Assembly (NCBI GenBank): GCA_946540075.1 | Contig: CAMNHZ010000009.1 | Span: 1-23,349 of the forward strand | Length of the DNA stretch: 23,349 bases | Direction: 5' to 3' | Origin: an uncultured Bacillota bacterium | GTDB lineage: Bacteria > Bacillota_I > Bacilli_A > RF39 > UBA660 | Shown here: positions 1-6,889 of the stretch, piece by piece | Position numbering within the stretch: position 1 is the stretch's first letter | Layout: every line of letters begins with the position of its first letter | Translations under genes and position numbers: made by a program | The notes under the pieces: model-generated | What the model saw: only the letters and a program-made list of their open reading frames with translations | What the model was told of the DNA's origin: nothing | Databases searched by the model: none

Positions 1-69
1 TACTGCAAGTATTACTATTACAGCTAAAAGTTCAATTAATGTAAATCCTTTATTTTTACTATGTTCCAT
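1..69 (-). CDS. Type IV prepilin / pseudopilin, N-terminal fragment (cut by window edge)
   Basis: Only the first 23 codons are in the window. They read as a short basic leader (MEHSKNKG) followed by FTLIELLAVIVILAV, the class III prepilin signature. PilD-type peptidase should cleave between G8 and F9; E13 is the conserved Glu at position +5 of the mature pilin, followed by the hydrophobic helix that holds subunits in the inner membrane and then in the pilus core. An AGGAG ribosome site (77-81) lies 7 nt from the ATG. The rest of the protein lies beyond position 1, so major and minor pilin cannot be told apart. The conserved TLIELL core is more canonical than in the two minor prepilins at 11129-13312, which would fit a major pilin (ComGC/PilA-like). 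That last point is inference. Confidence 0.85.
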   Translation of the reverse strand, partial: MEHSKNKGFTLIELLAVIVILAV

Positions 70-99
70 ACATACTCTCCTACTTTCTATTACACTATA

Positions 100-128
100 A
101 TACTATCATATATTTTTATAATTAGCAA
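100..128 (-). promoter_or_regulatory. Promoter candidate for the left-edge prepilin gene
   Basis: On the minus strand a TTGCTA -35 element (123-128) lies 17 nt from TAGTAT (100-105), which is preceded by an extended -10 TG (TGA, 106-108). It lies about 30 nt upstream of the prepilin ATG. Assigned from sequence match only. Confidence 0.45.
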
Positions 129-180
129 GAAATAAATTTTACTTTTATCAATTAACATATGTAGTTTGACATTAATACAC

Positions 181-218
181 AAAAAAACTTCAAAGTTTAG
201 TTTAATTAAACCTTGAAG
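181..218 (-). terminator. Rho-independent terminator of yebC
   Basis: On the minus strand a 12-bp stem (arms 207-218 and 188-199, one G-U pair) with a 7-nt loop is followed by seven Ts (181-187). It sits just after the yebC stop codon. Confidence 0.85.
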
Positions 219-224
219 TATATT

Positions 225-941
225 TTATAATTCTACATTATGATAGATATGTTGTACATCTTCAATATCATCTAACATTTTATATAATTTATCAAATGTT
301 TCTTTATCTTCGCCTGTTAGTGTTACTTTATCTTTAGGTAACATTTCAATTTCATCTACTACAAATTCAACATCAGATTTTTTAGCAGTAATTGCATTTT
401 TAATATCAAATAAATCAGTTGGTGCTCCATAAATAATAGTATTTTCACCATTAGTTTCAATATCATCTGCATCAATTCCTGCTTCGATTAAGGCTTCTAA
501 AGTTTGTTCTTCATCTAATCCTTTAAATCCTACAACACAAAGATTATCATACATATATGCAACACTTCCGATTGCACCCATTTTTACATGACACTTATTT
601 AAAGCAGCACGAATACTACTTACAGAACGATTTAAATTATCTGTTAAACAATCTACAATAAGTGTAGATCCTGAAGGTCCAAAAAGTTCATAGCGTGCTT
701 CTGTATATGATTCATCTACTCCACTATTTACTTTATCTATTGCTCTTTTAATAATATCTCCAGGAACTTGTTCTTTTTTAGCTCTATCTACTAATCTTTT
801 TAATGATGGATTACTATCTAATTCTACTCCACCACTTTTAGCAGCTTGATATATTTCTCTTGCATACATAGAATATAATTTTGATTTAGCTGCTCCTGTT
901 TTTTGAATACTAGCTTTTCTTACTTCATAAGCTCTTCCCAT
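225..941 (-). CDS. yebC: YebC/PmpR (TACO1) family protein
   Basis: A 238-residue protein of normal length for the YebC family. Its N-terminus (GRAYEVRKASIQKTGAAKSKLYSMYAREIY) and the stretch that follows (KSGGVELDSNPSLKRLVDRAKKEQVPGDIIKRAIDK) are the conserved family core. The family was first described as DNA-binding regulators; more recent work places the TACO1/YebC group at the ribosome, helping translation through difficult (proline-rich) stretches. The form starting MGRAYEVRK resembles the YebC-II/YeeN-like subgroup rather than the MAGHSKW form; this is my reading and has not been tested by a tree. A GAGTGAT ribosome site precedes the ATG. It lies downstream of rnc on the same strand with a 79-nt gap, so the two may be co-transcribed. 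Confidence 0.92.
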   Translation of the reverse strand: MGRAYEVRKASIQKTGAAKSKLYSMYAREIYQAAKSGGVELDSNPSLKRLVDRAKKEQVPGDIIKRAIDKVNSGVDESYTEARYELFGPSGSTLIVDCLTDNLNRSVSSIRAALNKCHVKMGAIGSVAYMYDNLCVVGFKGLDEEQTLEALIEAGIDADDIETNGENTIIYGAPTDLFDIKNAITAKKSDVEFVVDEIEMLPKDKVTLTGEDKETFDKLYKMLDDIEDVQHIYHNVEL

Positions 942-1020
942 TTAATATCACTCATTTCTACTTGTATATAATACTATTTTTTATTTGTTTTTTCAAGATG
1001 TTATCTTGTTTTTTTATTTA

Positions 1021-1683
1021 TTATTTAGCTACGCTTTTTTTAATTGCATCTCTAGCAGCTTCTTGTTCTGCTTCTTTTTTACTATGTGCGATACCTTTAC
1101 CATATACTACATTATCAATTTTAACAACTACTGTAAATACTCTATTATGTGCTGGTCCTTCTTCATTTACTAATTCATACTCTAAACTTTTCTTACCTGT
1201 TTGAACCATTTCTTGTAATTTAGATTTATAATCATCGAAGAAATCTAACTTTTCATTTTCAATTATAGGAAAAACTAAATTACTAACAAATTCTTTAGCT
1301 TTATCCATACCTTGATCTAAGTATATTGCTCCTAAGAATGATTCAAAAATATCAGCTACTATCGTTTTACGATATTTTCCACCACTCTCTTCTTCTCCGT
1401 GACCTAGTTTTAAATATTCATTTAGCCCTATTCTAAGTGAATATTCATATAAAGCATTTTCACAAACATAATGACTTCTAAGTTTTGTCATTACACCTTC
1501 TTCATTATTAGTATTTTTATATAAATATTCACTCATAATAAGTTCAAGTACTGCATCTCCTAGATATTCTAATCTCTCATAGCTTACTGTTTTATTTTCA
1601 TTTGCATATGAAGTATGAGTAAATGCAGTTTCATATAATTCTAAATTATTAGTTTTAATATTTAAGTCTTCTAAAATTTTCAT
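1021..1683 (-). CDS. rnc: Ribonuclease III
   Basis: A 220-residue double-strand-specific endoribonuclease that processes rRNA precursors and other structured RNAs. The signature ERLEYLGDAVL (36-46) carries E39 and D43, and DIFESFLGAIYLD supplies D111 and E114, so the four metal-binding catalytic residues are present. The C-terminal double-stranded RNA-binding domain runs from about 152 to 218, with the typical GPAHNRVFTV strand and a SKKEAEQEAARDAI helix. A GGAG ribosome site lies 5-6 nt before the ATG. It is divergent from yidD, and no clear terminator separates it from yebC. Confidence 0.96.
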   Translation of the reverse strand: MKILEDLNIKTNNLELYETAFTHTSYANENKTVSYERLEYLGDAVLELIMSEYLYKNTNNEEGVMTKLRSHYVCENALYEYSLRIGLNEYLKLGHGEEESGGKYRKTIVADIFESFLGAIYLDQGMDKAKEFVSNLVFPIIENEKLDFFDDYKSKLQEMVQTGKKSLEYELVNEEGPAHNRVFTVVVKIDNVVYGKGIAHSKKEAEQEAARDAIKKSVAK

Positions 1684-1709
1684 ATATCTCCACTGACCTT
1701 TCCTATTTT

Positions 1710-1718
1710 ATTTTATCA
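1710..1718 (-). promoter_or_regulatory. Extended -10 promoter candidate for rnc-yebC
   Basis: The minus strand reads TGATAAAAT (TG-n-TAAAAT) about 27 nt upstream of the rnc start. No good -35 box is visible. The same TTGTGATAAAAT string occurs upstream of ylbL. Confidence 0.4.
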
Positions 1719-1744
1719 CAACACTACATTTTTTCATATATTAA

Positions 1745-1773
1745 TTTACTTTTTAATATTATTCTAGTATAAT
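1745..1773 (+). promoter_or_regulatory. Promoter candidate for yidD and the lipoprotein gene
   Basis: TTTACT (1745-1750), a 17-nt spacer and a perfect TATAAT (1768-1773), 22 nt before the yidD ATG. An AAGGTG ribosome site follows. Confidence 0.6.
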
Positions 1774-1795
1774 TATATAAGGTAAAGGTGTTAGA

Positions 1796-2020
1796 ATGAA
1801 ACATTTATTAATACTTATTATAAAAGGATATAAGAAAGTTCCTGGACCTTGGCATAATAGTTGTAGATATACACCTACGTGTTCAAGTTATGCGATTACA
1901 GCTATAGAAAGATTTGGAGCATTTAAAGGAAGTATAATGGCTATTAAAAGAATTTTAAGGTGTAATCCATGGGGAGGTTCTGGATATGATCCAGTTCCAT
2001 TAAAGGAGGATAAAAAATGA
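1796..2020 (+). CDS. yidD: Membrane protein insertion efficiency factor YidD
   Basis: A 74-residue protein with the full YidD signature: a short amphipathic N-terminal helix, then PGPWHNSCRYTPTCSSYA (17-34), AIERFGAFKGSIMAIKRILRC and the closing NPWGGSGYDPVP. YidD is a small membrane-associated protein thought to help YidC/Oxa1 insert inner-membrane proteins, and the two conserved cysteines of CRYTPTCSSYA are present. Its stop is TGA inside ATGA, so the last base pairs are shared with the start of the next gene, which suggests translational coupling. It is not beside rnpA or yidC here, unlike in many genomes. Confidence 0.95.
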   Translation: MKHLLILIIKGYKKVPGPWHNSCRYTPTCSSYAITAIERFGAFKGSIMAIKRILRCNPWGGSGYDPVPLKEDKK

Positions 2021-2886
2021 AAAAAGTATTTAAATTAGTGTTAATTACAATATGTATTATTACAATGACAACTGGTTGTTTTAAAAGAGATAATTTAGAA
2101 GATGCAACTATATATACATCAGCATATCCTGCTTTGTATATTACTTCAAGATTATATGGTGATCATAGTACAATTAAAAGTATTTATCCTGATGGAGTTA
2201 ATCCTAGTAATTATAAACCAACTGATAAACAATTAAGAGATTATAGTGATGGTGATATATTTATATTTAATGGATTAACTGATGAAAAAGGATATGTTAC
2301 TAAATTACTTAAATATAATAAGAATTTAAAAATAATCGATATGTCTTTAGCTATGGAATATAATAATGAAGTTGAAGAAATATGGATGGCACCATCAAAT
2401 TTCTTGATGCTTAGTCAAAATATTAAAAATGGATTACTTGAGTATATTAATAATCATTATTTACAAGAAGAAATTAAGACTAATTATGATAATTTAAAAT
2501 TAGATATATCAAATTTAGATGCTAAATTAAATTTACTTAGTTCAAGTTCAAATGATCCAACTATTGTAGTTGCGAACGATGCATTTAAGTTTTTAGAGAA
2601 ATATGGATTTAATGTTATATCACTAGAGAACAATGGTAATTTAACTGATAAGACAATATATGAAGTACGTTCTTTAATGAGACAAGGAAAAATAAATTAT
2701 ATATATATTAGAGATGACAATGATGTAAATAAAATTGTTAATAGAATGGTTAAAGATTATAATGTTGAACTTGTTAAACTTAATACAATATCTTCTTTAA
2801 CTACTAAACAAAAGACTAATAAAGAAGATTATATAACAATTATGAATGAAAATATAGAATTACTAAAAAATGAAATATACGATTAA
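2017..2886 (+). CDS. ZnuA/TroA-like substrate-binding lipoprotein with a degenerate metal site
   Basis: A 289-residue lipoprotein: a signal peptide (1-20) ends in the lipobox TTGC, so C21 would be lipidated. The rest follows the ZnuA/PsaA metal-binding fold: GDHSTIKSIYPDGVNPSNYKPTDKQLRDYSDGDIFIFNGL (48-87), a long central helix, then PTIVVANDAFKFLEKYGF (181-198). In family members the metal is held by His in the DPHxYEPT and DPHxW motifs, by a His or Glu before the DAF motif, and by a late Asp/Glu. Here the first three positions read S64 (NPSNYKPT), E121 (VEEIW) and N187 (ANDAF), and the late TDS motif is not obvious. A usual zinc or manganese role is therefore doubtful. No ABC permease or ATPase gene is adjacent. 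It overlaps yidD by 4 nt. Confidence 0.8.
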   Translation: MKKVFKLVLITICIITMTTGCFKRDNLEDATIYTSAYPALYITSRLYGDHSTIKSIYPDGVNPSNYKPTDKQLRDYSDGDIFIFNGLTDEKGYVTKLLKYNKNLKIIDMSLAMEYNNEVEEIWMAPSNFLMLSQNIKNGLLEYINNHYLQEEIKTNYDNLKLDISNLDAKLNLLSSSSNDPTIVVANDAFKFLEKYGFNVISLENNGNLTDKTIYEVRSLMRQGKINYIYIRDDNDVNKIVNRMVKDYNVELVKLNTISSLTTKQKTNKEDYITIMNENIELLKNEIYD

Positions 2887-2888
2887 TA

Positions 2889-2917
2889 TTGACTTATTTC
2901 AAATAATATGATAAAGT
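2889..2917 (+). promoter_or_regulatory. Promoter for rpmB
   Basis: TTGACT (2889-2894), a 17-nt spacer ending in TGA, and TAAAGT (2912-2917): a near-consensus -35 with an extended -10. It starts right after the lipoprotein gene stop and is 44 nt upstream of the rpmB ATG. Confidence 0.65.
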
Positions 2918-2960
2918 TAAAAGGCGTATAAAAAAGAAACCGACAAAAAGGAGGATTAAC

Positions 2961-3134
2961 ATGGCAAAGAAAATTACAGGAAAAAAACCATTAGCTGGAA
3001 ATAGAAGAAGTAAAGCATTAAATGCTACTCGTCATTTCCAAAAACCAAACTTACAAACTATAACTTTAGATAATGGGAAAAAAGTTAGAATAAGTGCTAG
3101 AGAACTTAGAACTCTAAATAAAACTGCTAAATAA
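2961..3134 (+). CDS. rpmB: 50S ribosomal protein L28
   Basis: A 57-residue reading frame that is easy to miss because of its length. It starts MAKKITGKKPLAGNRRSKA and continues with TRHFQKPNLQTITLDNGKKVRISARELRTL, the L28 pattern (TGK..L.GN..S.A, R.F.PNLQ, VRVSAR.LR). L28 is a structural protein of the large ribosomal subunit. It has no cysteine, so it is the zinc-free form; many L28 proteins carry CxxC pairs. A strong AAGGAGG ribosome site (2948-2954) sits 6 nt before the ATG, as expected for a ribosomal protein gene. It has its own promoter and terminator. Confidence 0.95.
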   Translation: MAKKITGKKPLAGNRRSKALNATRHFQKPNLQTITLDNGKKVRISARELRTLNKTAK

Positions 3135-3158
3135 GATATAATTTTATATCTTTTTTTT
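3135..3158 (+). terminator. Terminator directly after rpmB
   Basis: The 6-bp stem GATATA/TATATC (3135-3140, 3145-3150) with a 4-nt loop is followed by eight Ts. It starts at the base after the rpmB stop codon. Confidence 0.7.
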
Positions 3159-3162
3159 CATG

Positions 3163-3199
3163 AAAAAATGGGTTGTACCGTAGTACTAACCCATTTTTT
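3163..3199. terminator. Bidirectional terminator between rpmB and the histidine kinase gene
   Basis: A long stem pairs AAAAAATGGGTT (3163-3174) with AACCCATTTTTT (3188-3199), topped by a GTAC/GTAC helix, with A and T runs at both ends. It can work in both directions. It overlaps the first bases of the kinase stop codon (3198-3200) on the minus strand. Confidence 0.85.
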
Positions 3200-4457
3200 A
3201 TTTAATCATAAATGTTACACCTTTTCTTTCGTTTTTCGCACTTATCTCATATCCCATAAGAGAAAGTGTTTTTTTTACTATTGAAAGTCCCATTCCGAAT
3301 TGACCATTAATACCTTTTTTATATGGTGTAAATATATTATGAAGGATGTCTTTATCAAAATTAGGACCATCATTATAAAAAGTAATTTTACCGTTTTTAA
3401 TGCTTATTATAATTACTTTATCGGCGTATCTAACGAAATTGCTAAGTAAATTATCAACAATAGCTTCCCACATATCTTCTGTTCCATTAAACATATTTTT
3501 GCTACTTTCAACATTTATCTCCCATTTTATACCAGCACATTGATGTTTGAATTTTTTTACTGATGTGTTTATTAATTTTGCTACGTCTGTTTTTTCATCT
3601 GAAGTTATTTTTGAATCTTTAATATAATTAAGTTTATTCAGATATAGTAAGGAGTGTACTTTTAATTCTAGTTTTTTTGTTTGTTCTTTGATGATTTTTA
3701 AACTATCTTCAGGAGTTTCGATTCCATCATCAATTGCTTCAATGTAAGATTCAATAACTGTAAGAGGAGTTTTGAAATCATGAGATATGTTTTGATACAT
3801 TTGATTCTTATACTCTTCTTGTTGTTTTAAAGCTATTTTCATATTATCTATAGCATCAGATACAACCTTAAGTTCATCATTAGTATGGAAAACATAATTA
3901 TCTTTATAATTATCATTATCCATATTTATAATCTTTGTTTTTAAATGTCCTATTTTTCTCACTAATCTATCTGACCACCAGAAAATTATGATACTTATTA
4001 ATAAAAGTGTTAGTAAGAGAATTGGAAAAATAGTATTCATTATATCGCTTTTTATTTGTCTAATATACGAATCATCTGTGATAGATATTTTTTTTACTGA
4101 GTTATCATAGGACGTATTATAGTAGTATACTCGACCATCATGTTTAAATTTACCATAATCTTTATCGATGTAACCTAAAACCTGCTTTGTCGATAAACCT
4201 ATTGTTTCTGACATATTAGAAGATGTAATTACAACATCATCACTAGTAACATATAAATATGCAATCCTACTAGTCTTAATACTACCAGTATCATTATCTA
4301 CAAGTGTTAATGGTAGTTTTAAATATTGATAAATTGTTTTTTCATATACTGGGACTAAAACACTAGGAAGTAAAATAGTAAGAGTTATAAATAGAATAGT
4401 AAAAATGCCAACAAGGATTGTAAGTAATTGAGTACGAAGATTTTTATTCATTATCAT
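3198..4457 (-). CDS. Two-component sensor histidine kinase
   Basis: A 419-residue membrane kinase. TM1 spans about 11-35 and TM2 about 142-161, enclosing a sensor domain of roughly 105 residues outside the cell. A HAMP-like linker follows to about 210. The dimerisation helix holds the phospho-accepting H226 in SHDFKTPLT. The ATPase domain has the N box DNLLSNFVRYAD (335-346; N336, N340), a G1 motif at YNDGPNF (361-367) and a G2 motif GQFGMGLSIVKK (385-396). Its start overlaps the regulator stop as TAATG. A second ATG at 4451 is a possible alternative start. The signal it senses cannot be read from the sequence. Confidence 0.93.
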   Translation of the reverse strand: MIMNKNLRTQLLTILVGIFTILFITLTILLPSVLVPVYEKTIYQYLKLPLTLVDNDTGSIKTSRIAYLYVTSDDVVITSSNMSETIGLSTKQVLGYIDKDYGKFKHDGRVYYYNTSYDNSVKKISITDDSYIRQIKSDIMNTIFPILLLTLLLISIIIFWWSDRLVRKIGHLKTKIINMDNDNYKDNYVFHTNDELKVVSDAIDNMKIALKQQEEYKNQMYQNISHDFKTPLTVIESYIEAIDDGIETPEDSLKIIKEQTKKLELKVHSLLYLNKLNYIKDSKITSDEKTDVAKLINTSVKKFKHQCAGIKWEINVESSKNMFNGTEDMWEAIVDNLLSNFVRYADKVIIISIKNGKITFYNDGPNFDKDILHNIFTPYKKGINGQFGMGLSIVKKTLSLMGYEISAKNERKGVTFMIK

Positions 4458-5113
4458 TATATAAGCCTATACCCATATCCATATAATGTATTAATATTAA
4501 TACGTTTAATTTTCTTACGTAATCTTCTAACTAAATCATCTACTACCCTGTCACTTCCAAAATAATCATCACCCCAAACGCTTTTTAAAATATCGTCACG
4601 ACTGAATGATTTATTTTTATTTTGAACAAATAATAATAGCAAATCAAATTCTAAAGTTGTAAGTTTTATCTCAGTATCCCCATCTTTAACAATTCTTTTA
4701 TCAATATCAATAGTATATCCTTCATAACTTATCTTATCAGTCAATTTATTATATACTCTCTTAATAATATTATTTACTCTTAAAACAAGTTCTTTTGGAG
4801 AATATGGCTTAGTAATATAGTCATCACTTCCAAGTTCTAAACCAATTATTTTATCCAAATCTTGATCACGAGCTGATGTAAATATAACTGGAACATTTGG
4901 TTCTTTCTCCCTTATTTTATTAATAATATCATAGCCACTGACATTATCGCCAAGCATTATATCAAGTATCCATAAATCAACTTTATTACCTATATAATCA
5001 AGTGCATCTTGTCCATTAAAGAAGTTAACCACTTCATAGTTTGCATGTTCTAAATAGGATTTTATTAAGTTATTTAAATCTTTTTCATCTTCTACTAAAC
5101 AGATCTTATACAT
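4457..5113 (-). CDS. OmpR/PhoB-family response regulator
   Basis: A 218-residue regulator. The receiver domain (1-118) has the acidic pair E8/D9, phospho-acceptor D51 in WILDIML, T79/S80 and K102 in TKPYSP. The C-terminal winged helix (about 125-218) has TTLEFDLLLLFVQNKNKSFSRDDIL and the closing DDLVRRLRKKIKRININTLYGYGYRL. It is translationally coupled to the downstream kinase gene, so the pair forms one system. A GAGGTG ribosome site (5119-5124) precedes the ATG. The 233-nt region upstream holds T-rich direct repeats that could be binding sites for the regulator itself. Confidence 0.95.
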   Translation of the reverse strand: MYKICLVEDEKDLNNLIKSYLEHANYEVVNFFNGQDALDYIGNKVDLWILDIMLGDNVSGYDIINKIREKEPNVPVIFTSARDQDLDKIIGLELGSDDYITKPYSPKELVLRVNNIIKRVYNKLTDKISYEGYTIDIDKRIVKDGDTEIKLTTLEFDLLLLFVQNKNKSFSRDDILKSVWGDDYFGSDRVVDDLVRRLRKKIKRININTLYGYGYRLI

Positions 5114-5346
5114 TATTACACCTCATTAATTAGTATAACACTATTTTTTTAACTTTACTAGGTTATCACCTCTTTTATAATATATATATCGTGTATTATT
5201 TATTGTAGTATTTTCTCATAGTTTTTATAGTTTTTTCTTAGTTTCTATCACCTCCTATGTTCATCATACATTAAATTTATGGGTATATTTTGAAATAAAT
5301 ATGGGAAATTGTGGTAAAGAAAAAAAGAAATCACTTTAATAATTTC
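5114..5346 (-). promoter_or_regulatory. Leader/regulatory region upstream of the two-component operon
   Basis: No gene is visible in this 233-nt gap. On the minus strand it holds two strong ribosome-site-like strings far from any annotated start: GGAGGTGATAG (5246-5256 area) and GAGGTGATAAC (5162-5172 area). On the plus strand, AGTTTTT-type repeats start at 5220, 5229 and 5240, roughly one helical turn apart. A -10 candidate TATACT (minus, 5132-5137) lies 18 nt before the regulator start. Its far end carries the sigE terminator. Function is not proven. Confidence 0.4.
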
Positions 5347-5348
5347 TT
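5320..5348 (-). terminator. Terminator of spoIIGA-sigE
   Basis: On the minus strand AAGAAAT (5342-5348) pairs with ATTTCTT (5325-5331), extendable by G-U pairs, followed by a T run down to 5320. It overlaps the sigE stop codon. Confidence 0.7.
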
Positions 5349-6036
5349 ATACTTTTATACTACTTTTTAGTTTCTTAATTATCTTCTTCTCAATTCTAGA
5401 AATATATGATTGACTTATATTTAACTTCCTAGCTACATCTTTCTGAGTTAGTTCTTTATTACCATATAAACCATATCTTAAAATCATAATTTCTTTATCT
5501 CTTCCTTTTAACTTTGCAATCTCATTATATAAAAGATTCTTTTCTGTTTCTTTTTCTAACCCTTTAGTTACTATATCTTCATCAGTACCTAAAATATCTT
5601 CTAAGTGTAGTTCATTACCTTCTGAATCATAACTTAAACTATCCTCAAAACTTATTTCTGTTTTTCTTCGTTTATTCTTTCTTAAAAACATTAATATCTC
5701 ATTATCAATACAACGTGATGCATATGTAGCAAGTTTTATATTTTTATCTAACTTATATGTTTTTACTCCTTTTATTAATCCAATATTACCTATACTAACT
5801 AAATCTTCTAAAGATACATTAGTATTTTCATATTTCTTAGCTAAAAATACAACCAATCTAAGATTATGTTCAATAAGTTTACTAGCCGCACTATTATCTC
5901 CATCCATCATCTTTTGAACATAATAGATTTCTTCTTCTTTAGATAATGGTTCAGGTAGTTTATCACTACTTCCAATATAAAAAACATTATTACGATAAAA
6001 ATACTTTTTAATTATTTCTAATATTTTTTTAATCAT
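5347..6036 (-). CDS. sigE: RNA polymerase sporulation sigma factor, sigma-E type (pro-sigma-E)
   Basis: A 229-residue sigma-70 family factor matching SigE along its whole length. Recognisable blocks include NLRLVVFLAKKYENTNVSLEDLVSIGNIGLIKGV (58-91), KLATYASRCIDNEILMFLRKN (101-121), the ILGTDEDIVTK stretch, and the helix-turn-helix TQKDVARKLNISQSYISRIEKKI near the C-terminus. Sigma-E drives early mother-cell transcription during sporulation. Residues 1-19 (MIKKILEIIKKYFYRNNVF) form a basic amphipathic helix before the conserved YIGSS, as expected for the pro-sequence that SpoIIGA removes. It is shorter than the 27 residues in B. subtilis. A GGAGG site precedes the ATG, which lies 8 nt inside spoIIGA. 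No sigG follows, unlike the classic spoIIG locus. Confidence 0.93.
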   Translation of the reverse strand: MIKKILEIIKKYFYRNNVFYIGSSDKLPEPLSKEEEIYYVQKMMDGDNSAASKLIEHNLRLVVFLAKKYENTNVSLEDLVSIGNIGLIKGVKTYKLDKNIKLATYASRCIDNEILMFLRKNKRRKTEISFEDSLSYDSEGNELHLEDILGTDEDIVTKGLEKETEKNLLYNEIAKLKGRDKEIMILRYGLYGNKELTQKDVARKLNISQSYISRIEKKIIKKLKSSIKV

Positions 6037-6826
6037 ATATATCCTCCATTATATTATTATTCAAAAGTACATCTACTCCATCAATACCAATATCATGTTC
6101 TAATATACCAACCAAATAATTATCTTTAACTAACTTATTATTTATAAATATCTTGGTAGGTTTAATACACTTTAAAACGCCACTTCCTGATGCAGTATTA
6201 AATGGAACTAGTAATACTTTAGTATTGTTAACATCAAACTTAATTTTATTTTTATCAATTAATATTACTAGATAACTAGTTGTAGGATCTCTTAGATTAT
6301 TACCACTATCAACATAACCAGTACAATTTATTATATTATCATTAAATATAATTATTACTTCTTGATAGTTAGAATAATCTAATTTTAATTTTTTTAACTG
6401 CTTTATATATAAATAATAAATAAAACTACCAGTTATCAATATAAATGAATAACTTACTAAAGGTCCCCTATTATAGAATATAAAACCTATATGTTTATAA
6501 GAAAACTGAATATTAAGTAAGTACAAACTACCTCCTAACATAATACTTAATATATATAAATAAATAATATTTTTAAATGTATATCTTATATCACGATAAT
6601 TAAAAGTTATTAAAACCATAATAATACTTATAATTATTTTAATTACAAATAATAATTGATCAGATATACCAAAGAATAATACAATTAAACTCATACTACC
6701 AAAAATACTACCAAGAACTATTCTTCTTATACTAACATTTCTTCTTAATATATAAGCAACTCCCATAAGTAAGATAAAATCTAATAAGAAATTTAAAATA
6801 AACACTATATCTAGATATATCTTCAT
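6029..6826 (-). CDS. spoIIGA: Sporulation sigma-E processing peptidase SpoIIGA
   Basis: A 265-residue protein: an N-terminal half with about five membrane helices (1-140) and a C-terminal aspartic protease-like domain. The active-site motif GYVDSGNNLRDP (170-181) carries D173, followed by VPFNTASGSGVLKCIKP (207-223), both typical of SpoIIGA. It sits in the septal membrane of the mother cell and cleaves the sigma-E pro-sequence after a signal from the forespore. It is a little shorter than the B. subtilis protein (309 residues). A GGTGAT ribosome site precedes the ATG. It overlaps sigE by 8 nt, so protease and substrate are made together. Its promoter must lie in the 63 nt before the ATG or come from read-through of fhs. 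Confidence 0.93.
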   Translation of the reverse strand: MKIYLDIVFILNFLLDFILLMGVAYILRRNVSIRRIVLGSIFGSMSLIVLFFGISDQLLFVIKIIISIIMVLITFNYRDIRYTFKNIIYLYILSIMLGGSLYLLNIQFSYKHIGFIFYNRGPLVSYSFILITGSFIYYLYIKQLKKLKLDYSNYQEVIIIFNDNIINCTGYVDSGNNLRDPTTSYLVILIDKNKIKFDVNNTKVLLVPFNTASGSGVLKCIKPTKIFINNKLVKDNYLVGILEHDIGIDGVDVLLNNNIMEDIYD

Positions 6827-6851
6827 ATGATCACCAATTATAAGTATAAAT

Positions 6852-6880
6852 AAAAAGACACTAATAAAGTGTCGTTTTTT
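6852..6880. terminator. Terminator of fhs (hairpin also usable on the plus strand)
   Basis: GACACT (6857-6862) and AGTGTC (6868-6873) form a 6-bp stem with a 5-nt loop. Five Ts follow on the minus strand (6852-6856) and six on the plus strand (6875-6880). It separates fhs from spoIIGA. Confidence 0.75.
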
Positions 6881-6889
6881 AGTTATTAA

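Noticed and set aside
994..1008. Inverted repeat CAAGAT/ATCTTG with Ts after it, between yebC and rnc
   Set aside because: The T run follows on the plus strand, where no gene lies upstream. On the minus strand, where rnc would need it, As follow instead. Not called as a terminator.
6868..6880. TGTCGTT resembling a Spo0A box upstream of spoIIGA
   Set aside because: It differs from TGTCGAA at the two last bases and is fully explained by the fhs terminator hairpin and its T run.
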